Shown in pieces: positions 19,569 to 31,859 of a DNA stretch of 64,000 nucleotides. The position numbers and the translations under genes are program-made. The first letter of the stretch is position 1. Every line of letters begins with the position of its first letter. The DNA is from Prunus persica (lineage: Eukaryota > Streptophyta > Magnoliopsida > Rosales > Rosaceae). The notes beneath the pieces were generated by a model, which was not told the DNA's origin, did no database searches, and saw only the letters and a list, made by a program, of their open reading frames with translations. The stretch covers positions 2,627,508 to 2,691,507 of the forward strand of contig NC_034011.1 of assembly GCF_000346465.2 (NCBI RefSeq). The letters are read 5' to 3'.

Positions 19569-22500
19569 TCAATATTGTCTAAAAGTAAGATTCAGACGGC
19601 CAGGCCGGATGTTTGTTTTTTCCAGTAGGGTCATAGGAGCAGTATTTGGCTGTATAGACGCTACACCATGAAAGACATGTCTTGATTTTCCACCAAATAT
19701 CAAAACATCTCCAGATTCCAGTAAAACCTTATTTGCCCTCTCAACGTCCCTTTGATCGCCATACAAGAATTCTGCAGTATCTCCAATAGAAAAGGAGACA
19801 ACAGGTAAACCTTTATGAAGACTTCGTTCACTTTCATCACAATCCTGTAGGAAGCACGGTCATAAGATGTTATCATGAAGTTAAAACACTCATGCTTAAA
19901 TTCAGGAAAATGAGGTGCAGACAATCTAGAAGTGATTAAGTTTTTTAAGATTCACAAAATAATATGGGGCAAATTTGGTTATATGGGAAAGTTTTCTAGA
20001 GTCTTCTAAAGAATCCGTACGTGAGTGACAGGTTTAAGAATAGTTGTATTTTGCTTATGGAAGATTTGGAAGTGGTGCTGCAGCTGTTGATCAATGTAAT
20101 GCAGTTCAAAGTATTAAATAAAAGTGTAGAAGAATACCGTGAAGCCAAAGAAGTTGGAAGCTATTACTATCATACAGCAAAGAAGTGGCATGCTTAATAA
20201 CGGCTGACAGTCAGAGATGTGATGCTTAATAAAGTTCTCTATCAAGCGGGAAGGAGGGAGGGGGGAACATTCATTATATTAACTTCAGAAGAAAAAAAAA
20301 TATGAAAAGATAGCTGAGAAAAATAACTGTTTATTAGCATTCAACCACTCAGATAATTTGGCTAAGGCTCTTTCATGACAAACCTGATGAAGACCAAGTC
20401 GCCCAGATGATGAGTAAAAATTCACTAAACAAATGTCTGGGGACATCCATGGAAGTATACTTTCGGAATTGCTAACTTTAGAATCTTTTCTTATAAGGGA
20501 ATGGGATTCTTCAATTGCACTTTTAACCAACCGAAAGAATTCAACAGGAATACTGGGCGGTTTAGCACCATCAAAAGGTCGGTGATCCCCATAGCTACTC
20601 GTCTCAGGGTCCCAATTCTTACCAAGGCACATCATCTTCAAATACAACTTCGCTCCATCACGGTAACCAGGTTTGTAGAAACCTCCAGGACCCAAACCCA
20701 AGTCTCGGCATAGCTTCACAATATTGATCTAGAAGACATAAAACACAGAAAATCTAGTGATTAATCAACTTACTCTACAGTTTTCACGTGCTATTCAGAC
20801 AGTGAAAGTAACAGTTATGTTGTACTGATAAATCCACAGGGAAAGAAAGCTCCTCCAAAAAGCTTTATTACTTTACTAATGAGAGTTCAAGGTCAATGTA
20901 GTTATCAGGGGGGAATGATTAACAATGAAAACTAATCAGTTATCACAGCGAATAGAGATAGTAAAAGAGCACAAAGCAGCACCTGCTCACTGGGGGAAAG
21001 GTAACCCTTTAAAAGAACCATTCCAGGTTGTAAAACACTTCCATTTTGCTTTTCCATGGAGCGCTTCATTTCATTCCGCCTTTCTCTATTCTGCACTAAC
21101 AGAGGAACCTTTAGGGTAACACAACCCCCCGCTTTAGTTGGGCATAAATCAAAAGCCGAGTGTTCAGAAAGCTCTGGGTTCCGATGGCCAGTTGTATTTA
21201 CAGAACTGTTAACAGGCAAAGCCCCACTGCTGGCTTCAGATTTGGAGGCAAGAGAAGTTTCACCATACCCTGTCATATCGCTCGGGGTTTCTCCTATATG
21301 CATTCTCTCCACCCCCGAATGTAAATTCCGAGAATGATTCATAGAAAGGCGGACTGAAATATCTACCCCAAAATGCGTTCTCTCTACCCCCAAAGGAAAA
21401 TCTCCTTCATGGCTTGAATATGGAACTGAGCACTTTAAACCTTTTTGTCTAAAGCTCGCAGACTCAGTTGATTCATGTCCCTCTTTCAAACTCTCAACAC
21501 GGGGAAGTGTGTCTTTTCTTCCAGACAGATGCCATTCCTGCCGATGTGAATTACTGAAGGCAGACTTATGCTCAGAATAATATGAGAAGCTACTCGGTGA
21601 CATTTGCTGGGGACTTTCCATTTCACTGTTAGACCAGAACTCCTTGCTACCAGGACAATCATTAGGAAAAGGTCCACGAGTTCCAGCTCCGGCCTGCTGT
21701 TTATGTGATCAGTGTGAATAAAAACCAGTCAATCAACTGAACTCCACAATCATGTTCAAGATTAATTAAGACATGCAATAAAATAATAAAAATCATATAA
21801 TTCATGTAAAAGATGAACATGAAACTTTCTTCTCATCACTTTTCCATGCATGCTGCAAAGAGTCATTTAATACGGTTAATAAATAAAAAACAAGAATGAC
21901 ACCAAATTTGGTGAGCACAAGTGATTATGTAGAGAAGCACGAATATCCACTTGTAAGTCATGGACCATCAGAGGCTTGAAATTTCTCTTACTCACACCCA
22001 ATTTCTACAACATATTCTAAACAAAACCCAAAACCCAAACCATTTCAAAGCGCAAATAAACGAAAAGTTCCAAACTTTTCAACCAGCGCAGACGTTACAT
22101 TCCATATTATTTCAAAAACCCTAAAGCCAAAAATTGAATGCACTGTTATACAAAGCATATGATGCAGGTAAGAGAAGAGTCTTTCACTTGACTTTAATGA
22201 CCGAGCAAAAGAATTCCCATATAAAAGAAAAGATGGAAAGACGCCCAAAAAAACAGGTGTTGTAAAAATATAAGAGGAAATATAGAAAAGGGGTGGTGAT
22301 AAAGTTACAGTGCCGTTGCGAAGGGGAGGGTGGCCGCCGGTGCGTGGAGAATGTCGGCCACCTCGGGGGTTTTCTCTAGCTTGACCACGATTCGCGGAGA
22401 ACCCTCCGTCTGGAGGGAACCCTCCGCCTCGAGCTTGACCACGATTCGCGGAGAACAGTCCGCCTCGAGCGAACAGTCCGCCTCGAGCGAACAGTCCGCC

Positions 22501-22572
22501 TCGAGCTTGACCACGATTCGCGGAGAACCCTCCGCCTCGAGGGCTTCCTCGAGCTTGACCACGGTTGTCCAT
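19569..22572 (-). CDS. AlkB-like 2OG-Fe(II) dioxygenase (ALKBH1-type) with RGG-like N-terminus
   Basis: Four exons on the minus strand, 22572-22309, 21693-20983, 20728-20384 and 19844-19569, join in frame to 531 residues. The catalytic domain is C-terminal: the iron ligands are H439-x-D441 (HQD, split by the last intron) and H499 in RHVFHG. The 2-oxoglutarate Arg lies in RLNLTFRQY at the very end. Upstream features typical of AlkB are WMSPDICLVNFYSSSGRLGL and VVSFSIGDTAEFLYGDQ. The family demethylates alkylated nucleic acids; the ALKBH1-like assignment is from general similarity. Exon 1 encodes about 88 residues of RGQARGG/SANRGQARGG repeats, plausible for RNA binding. Exon 2 is Ser/Glu-rich linker. 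The expected fold is complete. Confidence 0.87.
22378..22570. repeat. Coding minisatellite in exon 1 of the AlkB-like gene
   Basis: On the plus strand CTTGACCACGATTCGCGGAG recurs three times, plus a fourth degenerate copy near 22554. Between them CGAACAGTCCGCCTCGAG is repeated three times back-to-back (about 22450-22505). Repeat units are multiples of three, so copy-number change keeps the minus-strand frame and alters the number of RG(Q/G) modules. Confidence 0.8.
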
Positions 22573-22959
22573 GGAGTCACTTCAGACCTAGCTGGCTCTT
22601 TGCTGATATACTTGGCGGGAATATTACGCTTGGTTTTGGAAGAAACGAAGGGAAACGCCTGAGAAGTGAAGTGAGGAAATGAAAGGAAAGTTTATTGATC
22701 TATAAAGAAGACGGTGGAATATTGGAATTTGTGGCTTTTTTTTTTGGAGGGAGGGAATATTGGAAAGGTGAGACTTTTTTGCTACCAGCTCTATTAAATA
22801 TCGACCGTTGTTTTGCACTTTTCACCTTCGGTGGAGTGAACCTTTTTGTTCTTTTTTATTATTTTAAATTTAACTATTTGTGAAAATACAATGATATATA
22901 TATATATATCACACAAAAGTTTATAATTTCAATATGAAAAAGTAGTTGAATTTGTAGCA

Positions 22960-23026
22960 AGAAATTTATAGCTCAAGTAATTAGAAGTAGTTATCCCTTC
23001 ACTGAGAAGTTGTTCGAATCCCCCAA
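22960..23026 (+). repeat. SINE-like tRNA-derived repeat fragment
   Basis: AGCTCAAGTAATTAGAAGTA followed by GTTGTTCGAATCCCCC about 35 nt on gives box A and box B-like words. It lies directly next to the MITE at 23037. Confidence 0.3.
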
Positions 23027-23036
23027 TATCATTTAT

Positions 23037-23219
23037 TAGTCCTGATCTCTTGTACTACAGGGGTCCAAGAGATTTGTGGTCACTCACCGTTGGATGTAAA
23101 TTCAACGGTTCACTCACTTTTGTACTCCTTTTAAAAAACTTTTTTGAACCATTAGATTAATATCCAACGGTGAGTGACCATAATCTCTTGGACTCCTGTA
23201 GTCCAAGAGATCGGGACTG
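23037..23219. mobile_element. MITE with long terminal inverted repeats and 10-bp target duplication (Mutator-like)
   Basis: The left arm TAGTCCTGATCTCTTGTACT is matched by the reverse complement of the right end (CAGTCCCGATCTCTTGGACT). Inverted homology continues through TGGTCACTCACCGTTGGAT, about 75 bp per arm. The element is 183 bp and non-coding. It is flanked by perfect direct repeats TATCATTTAT at 23027-23036 and 23220-23229. A 9-10 bp duplication points to the Mutator superfamily. Confidence 0.8.
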
Positions 23220-23589
23220 TATCATTTATATAACAAACTCATTAAATTTGTATAAATTTTCTTTTCGATTGAAATGGGTGTTATTATAGCTTTTTTTACT
23301 ATATTTTTACAAGTAAGACAATTAAAAAAACGATTTTGCATTTTGTTAATCTCGACCATCTATACTAGAACCTTAATTTCAAATATAATAATTAATAATA
23401 ATAAAACAACACAGAACTATTATTCACACTTCAAAATAATCACCGCCCTGCACTCATTCCCAAGAAAGTTATAAAGCCTAGTAAAGAAGAAGAACATCGA
23501 ACTATTCTTGATACTTTAATTATTTGTTTTTATTGATTATGAATTTCTTTTTTATTTCATTAATTATTTGTTTATTGTAAATTAATTGG

Positions 23590-24451
23590 GTCAGTGAGTC
23601 AGGCCTGTTAATTGCGGACCCGGTCGGCCCATTTATTTAGTAAACACTCAACGGTTCGTCGTAAAGTGAACTATTGACCGACAGCGTTATTTAAATGGGA
23701 GGCCCGACGCGTTGTCGTTCACGAGCCTGACTGCATTTAGATGTTGTACCTAGGAAATTTCAAGTTTTGGTCTTCACGTACAACACCTATACCGCAGGAC
23801 ATCGCAGATTAAACTCAAAGACCAACCCTCGTTTTCTCCTTTTGGTCCTCGCCAAGCCCTTCTTCACAGCTTCGAATTCTTCTGCCTCAGATTGCACCAT
23901 CGTCCTCACCGTTCCTCAGGTCAATGCTATAAGCAGGTACGTGGTCTGTGCTGTACAAATGTTCAATTGTTCAGATTCTCGTCTAATTTCTCAGATTTAT
24001 CGAAAAGTTTTTGGAATTTTCGGCATTTGTGATGATTGAAGAGAACTTGTAAAATTGGTGTATTGGGTTTTTTTAGGGACGAATGGTTTTAGATGGTTGA
24101 AGGGTTGAGTCTGATCTTTGATGCCTTGTGATCGATCAACTGGAATTTGAGAAGTGGGTGTTTATGATTTTTGTATGCAAACCCCAATTAATCATAAAAA
24201 ATCAAAATTGGGTATGTTTTGTGAATTAACTATGTTAGATATGGATTAGATCAACCGTAAAGTAGTTATTTTTTGCGGGATTAGATCTTTTCATATGCAA
24301 ATGGATAGAAATTGTAAGGCTATCTGGCAATTTGGGGATATTATCATTGCATTTCTGAGTAGTTTGGTTTGTCCAATGTCTCCTGGATCTGTGATTTGAC
24401 GATTAACATATCGCAGTCATTTTCGCATTGCTGGGAAGTTGTGAAGTGAAG
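23590..24451 (+). promoter_or_regulatory. Promoter, 5' UTR exon and 5' UTR intron of SEC22
   Basis: A GC-richer segment (about 23590-23750) precedes a leader exon ending at 23936 (AAGCAG|GTACGTGG). An intron runs to the acceptor ATATCGCAG at 24416, and the remaining 35 nt of leader run to the ATG at 24452. Boundaries are inferred from splice consensus only. Confidence 0.5.
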
Positions 24452-26956
24452 ATGGTGAAGCTGACAATGATCGCTCGTGTTACTGACGGTCTTCCTCTAG
24501 CAGAGGGACTGGATGATGGCCGTGATATACAAGACTCGGAATTCTACAAACAACAAGTCAAGGCCCTATTCAAGAACTTGTCGAGAGGCCAAAATGAGCC
24601 TTCAAGGATGTCAGTCGAAACCGGACCTTATGTTTTCCAGTATCCTTCTGACTTATCTCCCCTAACATGCGTCCATATTGTCATCTTTTATTTCTTCTTC
24701 ATGATATACTGAGTTTTTACAATTACTTTTGTTTTTTTAATAGGAGTTGATACAATTTACTAGTACAGGATTTAGGTGCAATATGAAGAAATGATAGTTT
24801 ACGGAACTTTGTTGATAAATACGTCTGTGTGATTTTGTGCGTGTCTTTTGACTTAATCTAATAGTAGCAGATACTATGTTAGTACCATGTAGCTGCTGCT
24901 GTTATAAAAATTTAAGTTGATCATCTTTAGTGTGCACGAGATATGAGAGGCACTGTAACTTTCAGTTTTCTTAACTTAGAGGATATGTCATCGCATGCAT
25001 CATTCCACTGGCAAAGTTTGGTTTGGGGTTTGTGATTTTTTAGTATATCAATTAGACATATGGTCTTCTAGCATACTTGCATAATATTATAATAATCTTT
25101 TAGTATATCAATTAGACATGTGTGTCTTTGTGCACGCAGTTTGTTTGTTTGTTTGTTTTTCCTTTCACTTATGTTTAGTCATTTAGTAATTTGTTTTATC
25201 GATGTTGTGTCTTAGTGTTGTATTATTGATTCTTCTCATTAGAGGAAGAGCATACAAATGTTATTGCCTTGACCTTTGTTCTTAGCTATATCATAGAAGG
25301 ACGTGTCTGTTACTTGACAATGTGTGACCGTGCCTATCCAAAGAAACTTGCCTTCCAATACCTTGAAGATCTCAAAAATGAATTTGAGCGTGTTAATGGG
25401 ACCCAAATTGAAACTGCTGCGAGACCTTATGCATTCATTAAATTTGGTAGGTCTATTTCCAGAAATTAGTGATCCAGATGTTATGTGGAATTATTCTGCA
25501 CTTATTGCGTACATATTGGTGCTCCGTTTGCTGGGTTTGATTTCCTTTTACTTTCTATGTTTAAAAGATACATTCATACAGAAAACAAAGAAATTGTACC
25601 AGGACACTCGCACTCAGCGGAATATTGCAAAGTTGAACGATGAGCTCTATGAAGTCCACCAAATAATGACTCGCAATGTTCAGGAAGTTCTTGGTGTTGG
25701 TGAAAAGTTGGACCGTAAGTTTCTATTTGCTTCTACATGAAAGTTTTTGTTTGTGTATATAGGTCATAAATTTCCTCTTTAATTTCAATTTTGCAGAGGT
25801 CAGTCAAATGTCTAGCCGTTTAACATCAGAATCTCGCATATATGCTGATAAGGCGAGAGATTTGAATCGACAGGTTAGTCTCTTATCTCATGAGTAGCGA
25901 TAGGCTAAGTTTAAACTAAAATTATATATGCTATCTAACTTAGAGATGTATGGCGTTTTCAAACACCTTGTCCTCAATACTCGTCTGAATGATGTAGTGT
26001 CCATTTGTTTCCATTACCATACTCTTGGATTAGACATATTTTGTGTGTCACAAGTTCAAATCAAGTAGTATTATCTTATGATCAGCATGAATACAACTGT
26101 GGATGAGGCATTAACATTGTTGAACTCGTAATTTTGGGATAGCCATAATATCGCAATCATACAAGTAAAACGAAGAGATTGAGTGGTTCACCTATGAATT
26201 CGGGCTACATCCACCGGTTGTTGCATTTGTATATATGTGTAGACAGTTGTATTACATTGAGATAGGCTTGAGAGCCTTAGTAAATAAGGAGGAGGGAGCT
26301 TTGGGAGAGGAGGAGAGAGTGGCTGGTTCTTAGCCGAGCAACCTGGGGAGAGGTCTAGAGTGATCAACCCCTTTGCCTCTTATAGGCATTTCCCAACCGA
26401 CTTTGGCAGTGGGCCTGGGCATAATGAGACCCTTGGGCCCGTAATGGTGAGGCCCATATGCAATATCGGCCTTGGTCATAACCGTGCGTCAACAAACATG
26501 ATACCGTTTCTTTATTTAGTGGAATGCATGTTCAAATTCTGTTAGTTATTCATGCCTCTGCGGTTATAAAATTCAATTAACTGTGGCTGATGGTGCTGTA
26601 TGCTCATGATTGAATTGTTTTCATTTTATTTGTTTTTCTCCCGACTACCTGAACCATGGTCCTTGTTTTTTTTTTTTTTTTTTCGGTTATGAAATAGGTG
26701 TTTTCTTTTATAGCCGCATTTGTTTCAATTAGGAAGAATTTCCAATCTGCCATGAGCTCTCTAGATTGAGCTGTTTCTGTCAAAGCATTTTGATCATAAT
26801 TGAACTTTTATATTCTGGGTAGTATATATAGCTGATATTTACTTTGTCATCTCATCTCACACATTTTCATTGTAGGCTCTGATCCGAAAGTGGGCTCCTG
26901 TTGCCATTGTGCTAGGACTTGTTTTCCTTCTTTTCTGGGTAATAAAGCTCCGATGA
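24452..26956 (+). CDS. SEC22: R-SNARE vesicle transport protein SEC22
   Basis: Five exons, 24452-24639, 25286-25446, 25568-25714, 25797-25873 and 26876-26956, encode 217 residues, the usual length. An N-terminal longin domain starts MVKLTMIARVTDGLPLAEGL and continues HYIIEGRVCYLTMCDRAYPK. The SNARE motif follows: NDELYEVHQIMTRNVQEVLG, with central Arg in NVQEVLGVGEKLD..SSRLTSESR. A C-terminal membrane anchor (WAPVAIVLGLVFLLFWVIKL) ends the protein. SEC22 acts in ER-Golgi membrane fusion as a tail-anchored R-SNARE. Intron 4 is about 1 kb and carries an extra stretch at 26120-26500. Confidence 0.95.
26120..26500. repeat. Possible transposon-derived insert in SEC22 intron 4
   Basis: This part of the intron is much GC-richer than the rest (GGGCCTGGGCATAATGAGAC, GGCCCGTAATGGTGAGGCCC) and contains purine-rich runs. 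That is typical of an inserted repeat. Ends and family were not determined. Confidence 0.3.
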
Positions 26957-27565
26957 TCAAAGCTACTTCATCTTTGTTCTGAAACTGTGACGATTTTGAC
27001 GGGCATCTGTTTGTTGCGGTGGACTGCTTCCATCTGGTATAATCAATGGGTTGGGAACTTCAGATTGGCTGGGTTATCCGCAGGAAAGATTTAATGATGT
27101 TTTGGGGTTACTTTTGTTGGTCACGGAGTTTGATTGAGAAAATTAATCTGTAAGAACCTCTGCTGATGGGTACATATCCACCCTATGGAAGAGAGACCCT
27201 CAAGAACAGCTTGAGGAATCGGATCTTATCATACTACTAGTTAAAGGGAATAGATTTTGCTATTTATATTTATACATTCTCAATTTCATTCATTCCTGTC
27301 TATTATTGTTTGTTTTTATGCAGCCTGCTCTGTAGCTTTAGTCTTATCCTGTTTATGAACTTTGGTATTCTGATAGGCCATGTGAAATGAGCTTCCAGTT
27401 AAATTCGAAGTGCATAAGTGACAACTTGAAACGTTTTTGTACTTCCGTTGAACGTTTAACGTGATCCAAGTTATTGCATTTTGCCTACATTGCCATACAA
27501 ACAGTAAACAAATCACAAAGAGCATAGCATAAACCATCAAACACATGAAGCTCGATGACAGATAC

Positions 27566-27966
27566 AAATTTTCTATTTAAACCCCACACTTCTCTTAGTT
27601 CATTTTAATACTTAAATCATTAAGGTGTAAGTTTTATTATTGTATAAAAAGACAAAAAAGGTCATCCAACTTAATACTTAATCCTAGTACAATTATACAC
27701 ACACCCTACCACTCTTCATAATAAGTTTTAGAAAAATACGAACTCCTCTATATCGTATTGCCAGAGACGTAGAACATTGACGAGCATGCCTCTTTAAGGG
27801 TAGCTTGAGGGGTTTAAATAGAAAATTTCTTTTATTTCTTATTTGTTCAGCTAGGGGTGTATTTAAGGGTAGTTTGGGAAGATAGTAGGGTTTTCTTAGA
27901 AATTGTGAAAATTTAAATTAAAAGTTGGGGTGAACTAAGAGAAGTGTGAGGTTTAAATAGAAAATC
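27566..27966. mobile_element. Inverted-repeat (MITE-like) element
   Basis: The left arm TTTTCTATTTAAACCCCACA...CTCTTAGTTCA (27568-27602) is inverted at 27931-27965 (TGAACTAAGAGAAGTGTGAG followed by GTTTAAATAGAAAA). A third partial copy of the right end (GGGGTTTAAATAGAAAATTT) lies at 27808-27830 next to a duplicated AAGGGTAG word. No clear target duplication was found. The element lies between the 3' ends of SEC22 and the KAS II-like gene. Confidence 0.5.
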
Positions 27967-28272
27967 TCTGCCAATTTATAAGCCAAAATGAGATCAGCTT
28001 GCTCTGCTGCATGGATTCATTCTCTTAAAATATGAGGTCTATACAAATTTATCATCATTCGCATTTTTTTTTATTCTGATAAGAACCAACAAGCTTTTTC
28101 TAAAAGCAAAGGAAGTACAAGGATATTATTCTAAAATTAAAATAAATAAAAATGGGAGTGCAAGGAGTTTGGTGAACTGGGAAGTGCAGCTAGTCTAGTT
28201 ACTCATCAATATCTTGTTGTATAATCATGGGGTGAAGTTTCCAAGTTTGAGATCTGTACAAATTTATTAATT

Positions 28273-31200
28273 TCATTTGTAGGGTGCAAATAAGATAGAA
28301 GAGTTGTGTCCACCAAATCCGAGTGCGTTAGACATTGCAACTTTTATGTCCAATTTTTCCTTCTTGGGGCCAACAAGCACATTCATATCCTGCTCATATT
28401 CAGATGTGTTAGAAACAAAATTGCACCCTTTCAAGAATAAGGGACCTAGATAATAAGCAAGTAGGTTTTGAGGGTCATCTCATGAGTGACAGAAAATGAA
28501 TAAAACCCCCCAAACTTTGGTGGCCATTTAGGTGACAGTCTTTCACACCGAAATGATAACATTTGATTATAAACAAGTAGAGATGCATACCACACTTTCA
28601 TCTGGGTTCTCAAGATTGATGTTTGGATGGATGCATCCTGTCTGTATAGCCTACATTTGAAAAGAAACCATACATCAACTTGTAATTCTTATTTGTAAGC
28701 CAAAAGAAACCAATAGCTGTTCTTAAGAGCTAGGCCATAGTGTGAAGTTGTGAAAAACTATTAATATCCATTTAGAAAACAAACTTCTTCTGTCTTCTGA
28801 TTAATGTCTGATAACATCAAAGCTAGAAATTAAGGCTCTAACTTTTTTGAAAAACAACTTCTTTTACCAAGATGCAGTAAGGAAGCAGAAGCTAACTTAC
28901 CTTGATTGTTGCAACAGCTTCCACAGCACCTGAGGCTCCTAGAAGGTGACCAATCATGGATTTTGTGGAGTTCACTCTTAGCTGCAATTGTTAGAAACAT
29001 AACTGAGCACCACCGGAGTAGTTTGATACCTTAGTGACTAATAATAAGCTCTCACTTTACCTCTGGATTCTTTCCAAAACAGCGGATTATAGCTCGATAT
29101 TCTTTCAGATCACCTGTTGGTGTCGATGCAGCATATGCATTTATGTAATTCACATCTTCTCTGCAGACCCCAGATTGATCCAAGGCTTTCTCTATGCAAA
29201 GAGCAACACCTGTTCCTGATTTAAGACATAAATAAATGATGGTTGGTAAGCAAACAATCACATGGACATTTACACAATAGCTCTTTTAAGCTTTGAAAAA
29301 GAACCTGTGGTTAGAATACTTGATACGTACCATCAGGATGAGGCTCAGTCATGTGATATGCATCACAAGTGAAGCTTCCACCTAGAAACTCAGCATATAT
29401 ATTTGCACCTCTTTTCTGTGATATTATTGAGGGGGGGTGGGGTGGGGAAGAGGGTTTGAGCCATAAATATGTAGGTGTATGAAACTTCAACAATCAATGG
29501 GAAAACTACAGAAATTGATTAGCAAACCTTAGCATGTTCTAGCTCTTCCAAGAGCAAAACCCCAGCTCCTTCTCCAATAACAAAACCATCACGATTCTTT
29601 TGGACATAAAATTACATCTCAAGTCAGGACTTAAAACATTAAAAGAATGAAAAATAAAAAGAAGGTGAACTATGAAACTAGTTTAAGGAAAAGCAGTACA
29701 ATATCCCAAGGGCATGAAGCTTTAGTTGGTTCACTATTCCTTTGCGACAGAACCTTGCATGCTGAAAAACCTCCCAAGCCTGCACGTTCATCAACCATGA
29801 AACTTGATTAAGTTCATATGTTGCAGAGATTGTAATTTGAATTACATGGAGTAAGAATGACAGGAATTGAACCTATGGGGATAATTGCTGCTTCAGATCC
29901 ACCACAAAGCATCATGTCCTGCAAATTTAATCACGGTCAGAACATATCATATATCGTTGATCCAAAGTGGAAATTATATCGATCTCATGTCTGTCTAAGA
30001 CCGAGTAAAAATTAACTTACAGTTTCACCTCTCATAATATGATATGCAGCATTCAGTATACAAAAGTTGCTGGTGGCACAAGCTGTAGATATTGAGTAGT
30101 TCGGGCCCATCCAACCCTGAAAGTTGGAAACTTAGAAATGGCTACAAGGTTGGAAAGACATTACTATATGGCATTGAGCCTATCCTACAATCCCAACATT
30201 GCCTTTGAACTTTACCAAATCCATTGCTAGTATAGCTGAACCCATGTTAGTTGTTGCGAAAGGTATACAGAAGGGGTTCATCTTCTTGTACGAAATCCTC
30301 AATGCTTCTATTGCATCATTAAAAACCTGACAAAAAAATTTCTTAAGTAGATAACAGGGAGAAGAAAGTAAATACATAACTTGGTTCTTTAACAATTTGA
30401 AGTAACTGGTACTGGACATGAAATTTACACTGTCCTTATTCGTTGCTTAAGTGAGATTCAATTAGAGGTTATATGATGTCCTCTTTAACCACAACAGATC
30501 TACTAAGCAGTGGCTTATAGAATTATTAACAGGATTTCAAAACTGAAATTTTTAGCCATTTTGCCCCCTAGCTAATTTATATGCAAAGCTCAACTTACTT
30601 TCATTCCTCCCAGTGCAGAGCCAATTATGACCCCGCATCTTCTTTTATCTAAATTGTCCATAACTTCTTCTGTAATCCCACCATCTGCCAATGCTTTTTT
30701 TCCTGCACTGATCAAGTAAAGCATAAATTTGTCTGCCTTCTTAGAAAGCTTTGGCGAGACCCATCCATCTGTTGAGAAAGACTTTATTTCTCCAGCAATT
30801 TTCTGTTTGAAAGGATACTAGAGTCAGCATATCTTTAGATGCAACAAAATGAAGCTGAGCCAAAGAAAATCTACCGTAGGAAATCGAGCACAGTCAAAAG
30901 CCCCTATCTCACTTATGCCACTGACACCTTCAAGAAGACTATTGTAGAAGACATCTGGATCATGTCCAAGAGGGGTTACCACACCCAATCCTGTCACAAC
31001 AACCTGCCTTTGTTTCGTTAGAGGTTTTTTCTTTGTTGTGCCTTGTTCTGCTCTTTGCACAGGCACAGCCATAGTTATGCCTAACACCATGGGAAAGAAA
31101 AAACAGTTAAGCTTTAAATTGGTAGATTAAGACCCTAAAGACACTAACTTCCATGTGTCTTAGGCATCAAGCTATTTGGTTTTTTTACTAACAAGTTATC

Positions 31201-31758
31201 AAGTCATTTGGGTACTTGTACAAACAACACAACAATTTTTTTTTTTTGGACAGTCAACAAAGACTAAGTTGAACTATGTAAATGTCAGCTTCACAAGTCT
31301 AGAATAATTGAAATTGAGAAGAAGGAAAATTTGCTTATGAACTGGAACGAATTCTACAACAGTTAAGAAAAATAATCACTTTCTGAAATGAAACATTTAC
31401 CAGAGTGAACAGCACCATTCATTTGCCTTTGCCTTCTAGTCCTTGACCTCTTTGACCCAAAGAAAGCCAAAGATTCATACAGCACTTTAGAATCATAGCA
31501 GGGCTCAAAAGCCAGGAAAGAACTCATCAAGTGATGAATGCCAGATACAGAGAATGAGGAACTCAAATTGCTAGCAAAATCTGCCCCACCAACATAGCTG
31601 CATTTCGAAATGAGCTTCTTTCTTCTGGCCCACTGACTCAGTCTCTTCGGAGACTGAAATATAGAGGACCTCATAGGGTGGTCTTTCTCATATGGAGAAG
31701 ATATGCAAGCAGCAAGTAGCCATGTACAGAATGGTGAGGCCGTAGACGAAGAAGCCAT
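28273..31758 (-). CDS. 3-oxoacyl-ACP synthase II-like (KAS II), plastid, with substituted catalytic His
   Basis: Thirteen exons on the minus strand: 31758-31401, 31080-30875, 30802-30599, 30326-30216, 30116-30021, 29918-29873, 29779-29700, 29596-29528, 29415-29331, 29215-29061, 28981-28901, 28650-28591, 28389-28273. They join in frame to 555 residues. A Ser-rich leader ([13 protein letters not shown]) looks like a chloroplast transit peptide. The thiolase fold begins [20 protein letters not shown]. The nucleophile Cys is at ~306 in [10 protein letters not shown] and the second His at ~482 in [10 protein letters not shown]. The C-terminal [13 protein letters not shown] is present. KAS II extends 16:0-ACP to 18:0-ACP. 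The first catalytic His of the family motif NAHATST is Tyr here ([11 protein letters not shown], ~446), so condensing activity is doubtful. All splice sites and frames are intact, unlike a pseudogene. Confidence 0.88.
29133..29135 (-). other. Catalytic-site codon His to Tyr in the KAS II-like gene
   Basis: The minus-strand codons around this site read AAT GCA TAT GCT GCA TCG ACA, i.e. N-A-Y-A-A-S-T. Condensing enzymes of the KAS I/II type carry N-A-H-A-T-S-T here, and this His helps decarboxylate malonyl-ACP. Both the His and the adjacent Thr are changed. Confidence 0.85.
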
Positions 31759-31859
31759 TGAAGACAATGAGAATTCACACAAACAAAACCCAAGAAGAGA
31801 CTGATGGAAAATCCGAAACACTTTTGAAAGGGTTTCAATTTAAAAGAAGTAAGATTGAG

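Noticed and set aside
22305..22580. Alternative minus-strand frame KLEEALEAEGSPRIVVKLEA over exon 1 of the AlkB-like gene
   Set aside because: It is a second open frame created by the repeat. Only the RGQARGG frame has an ATG and joins in phase to exon 2.
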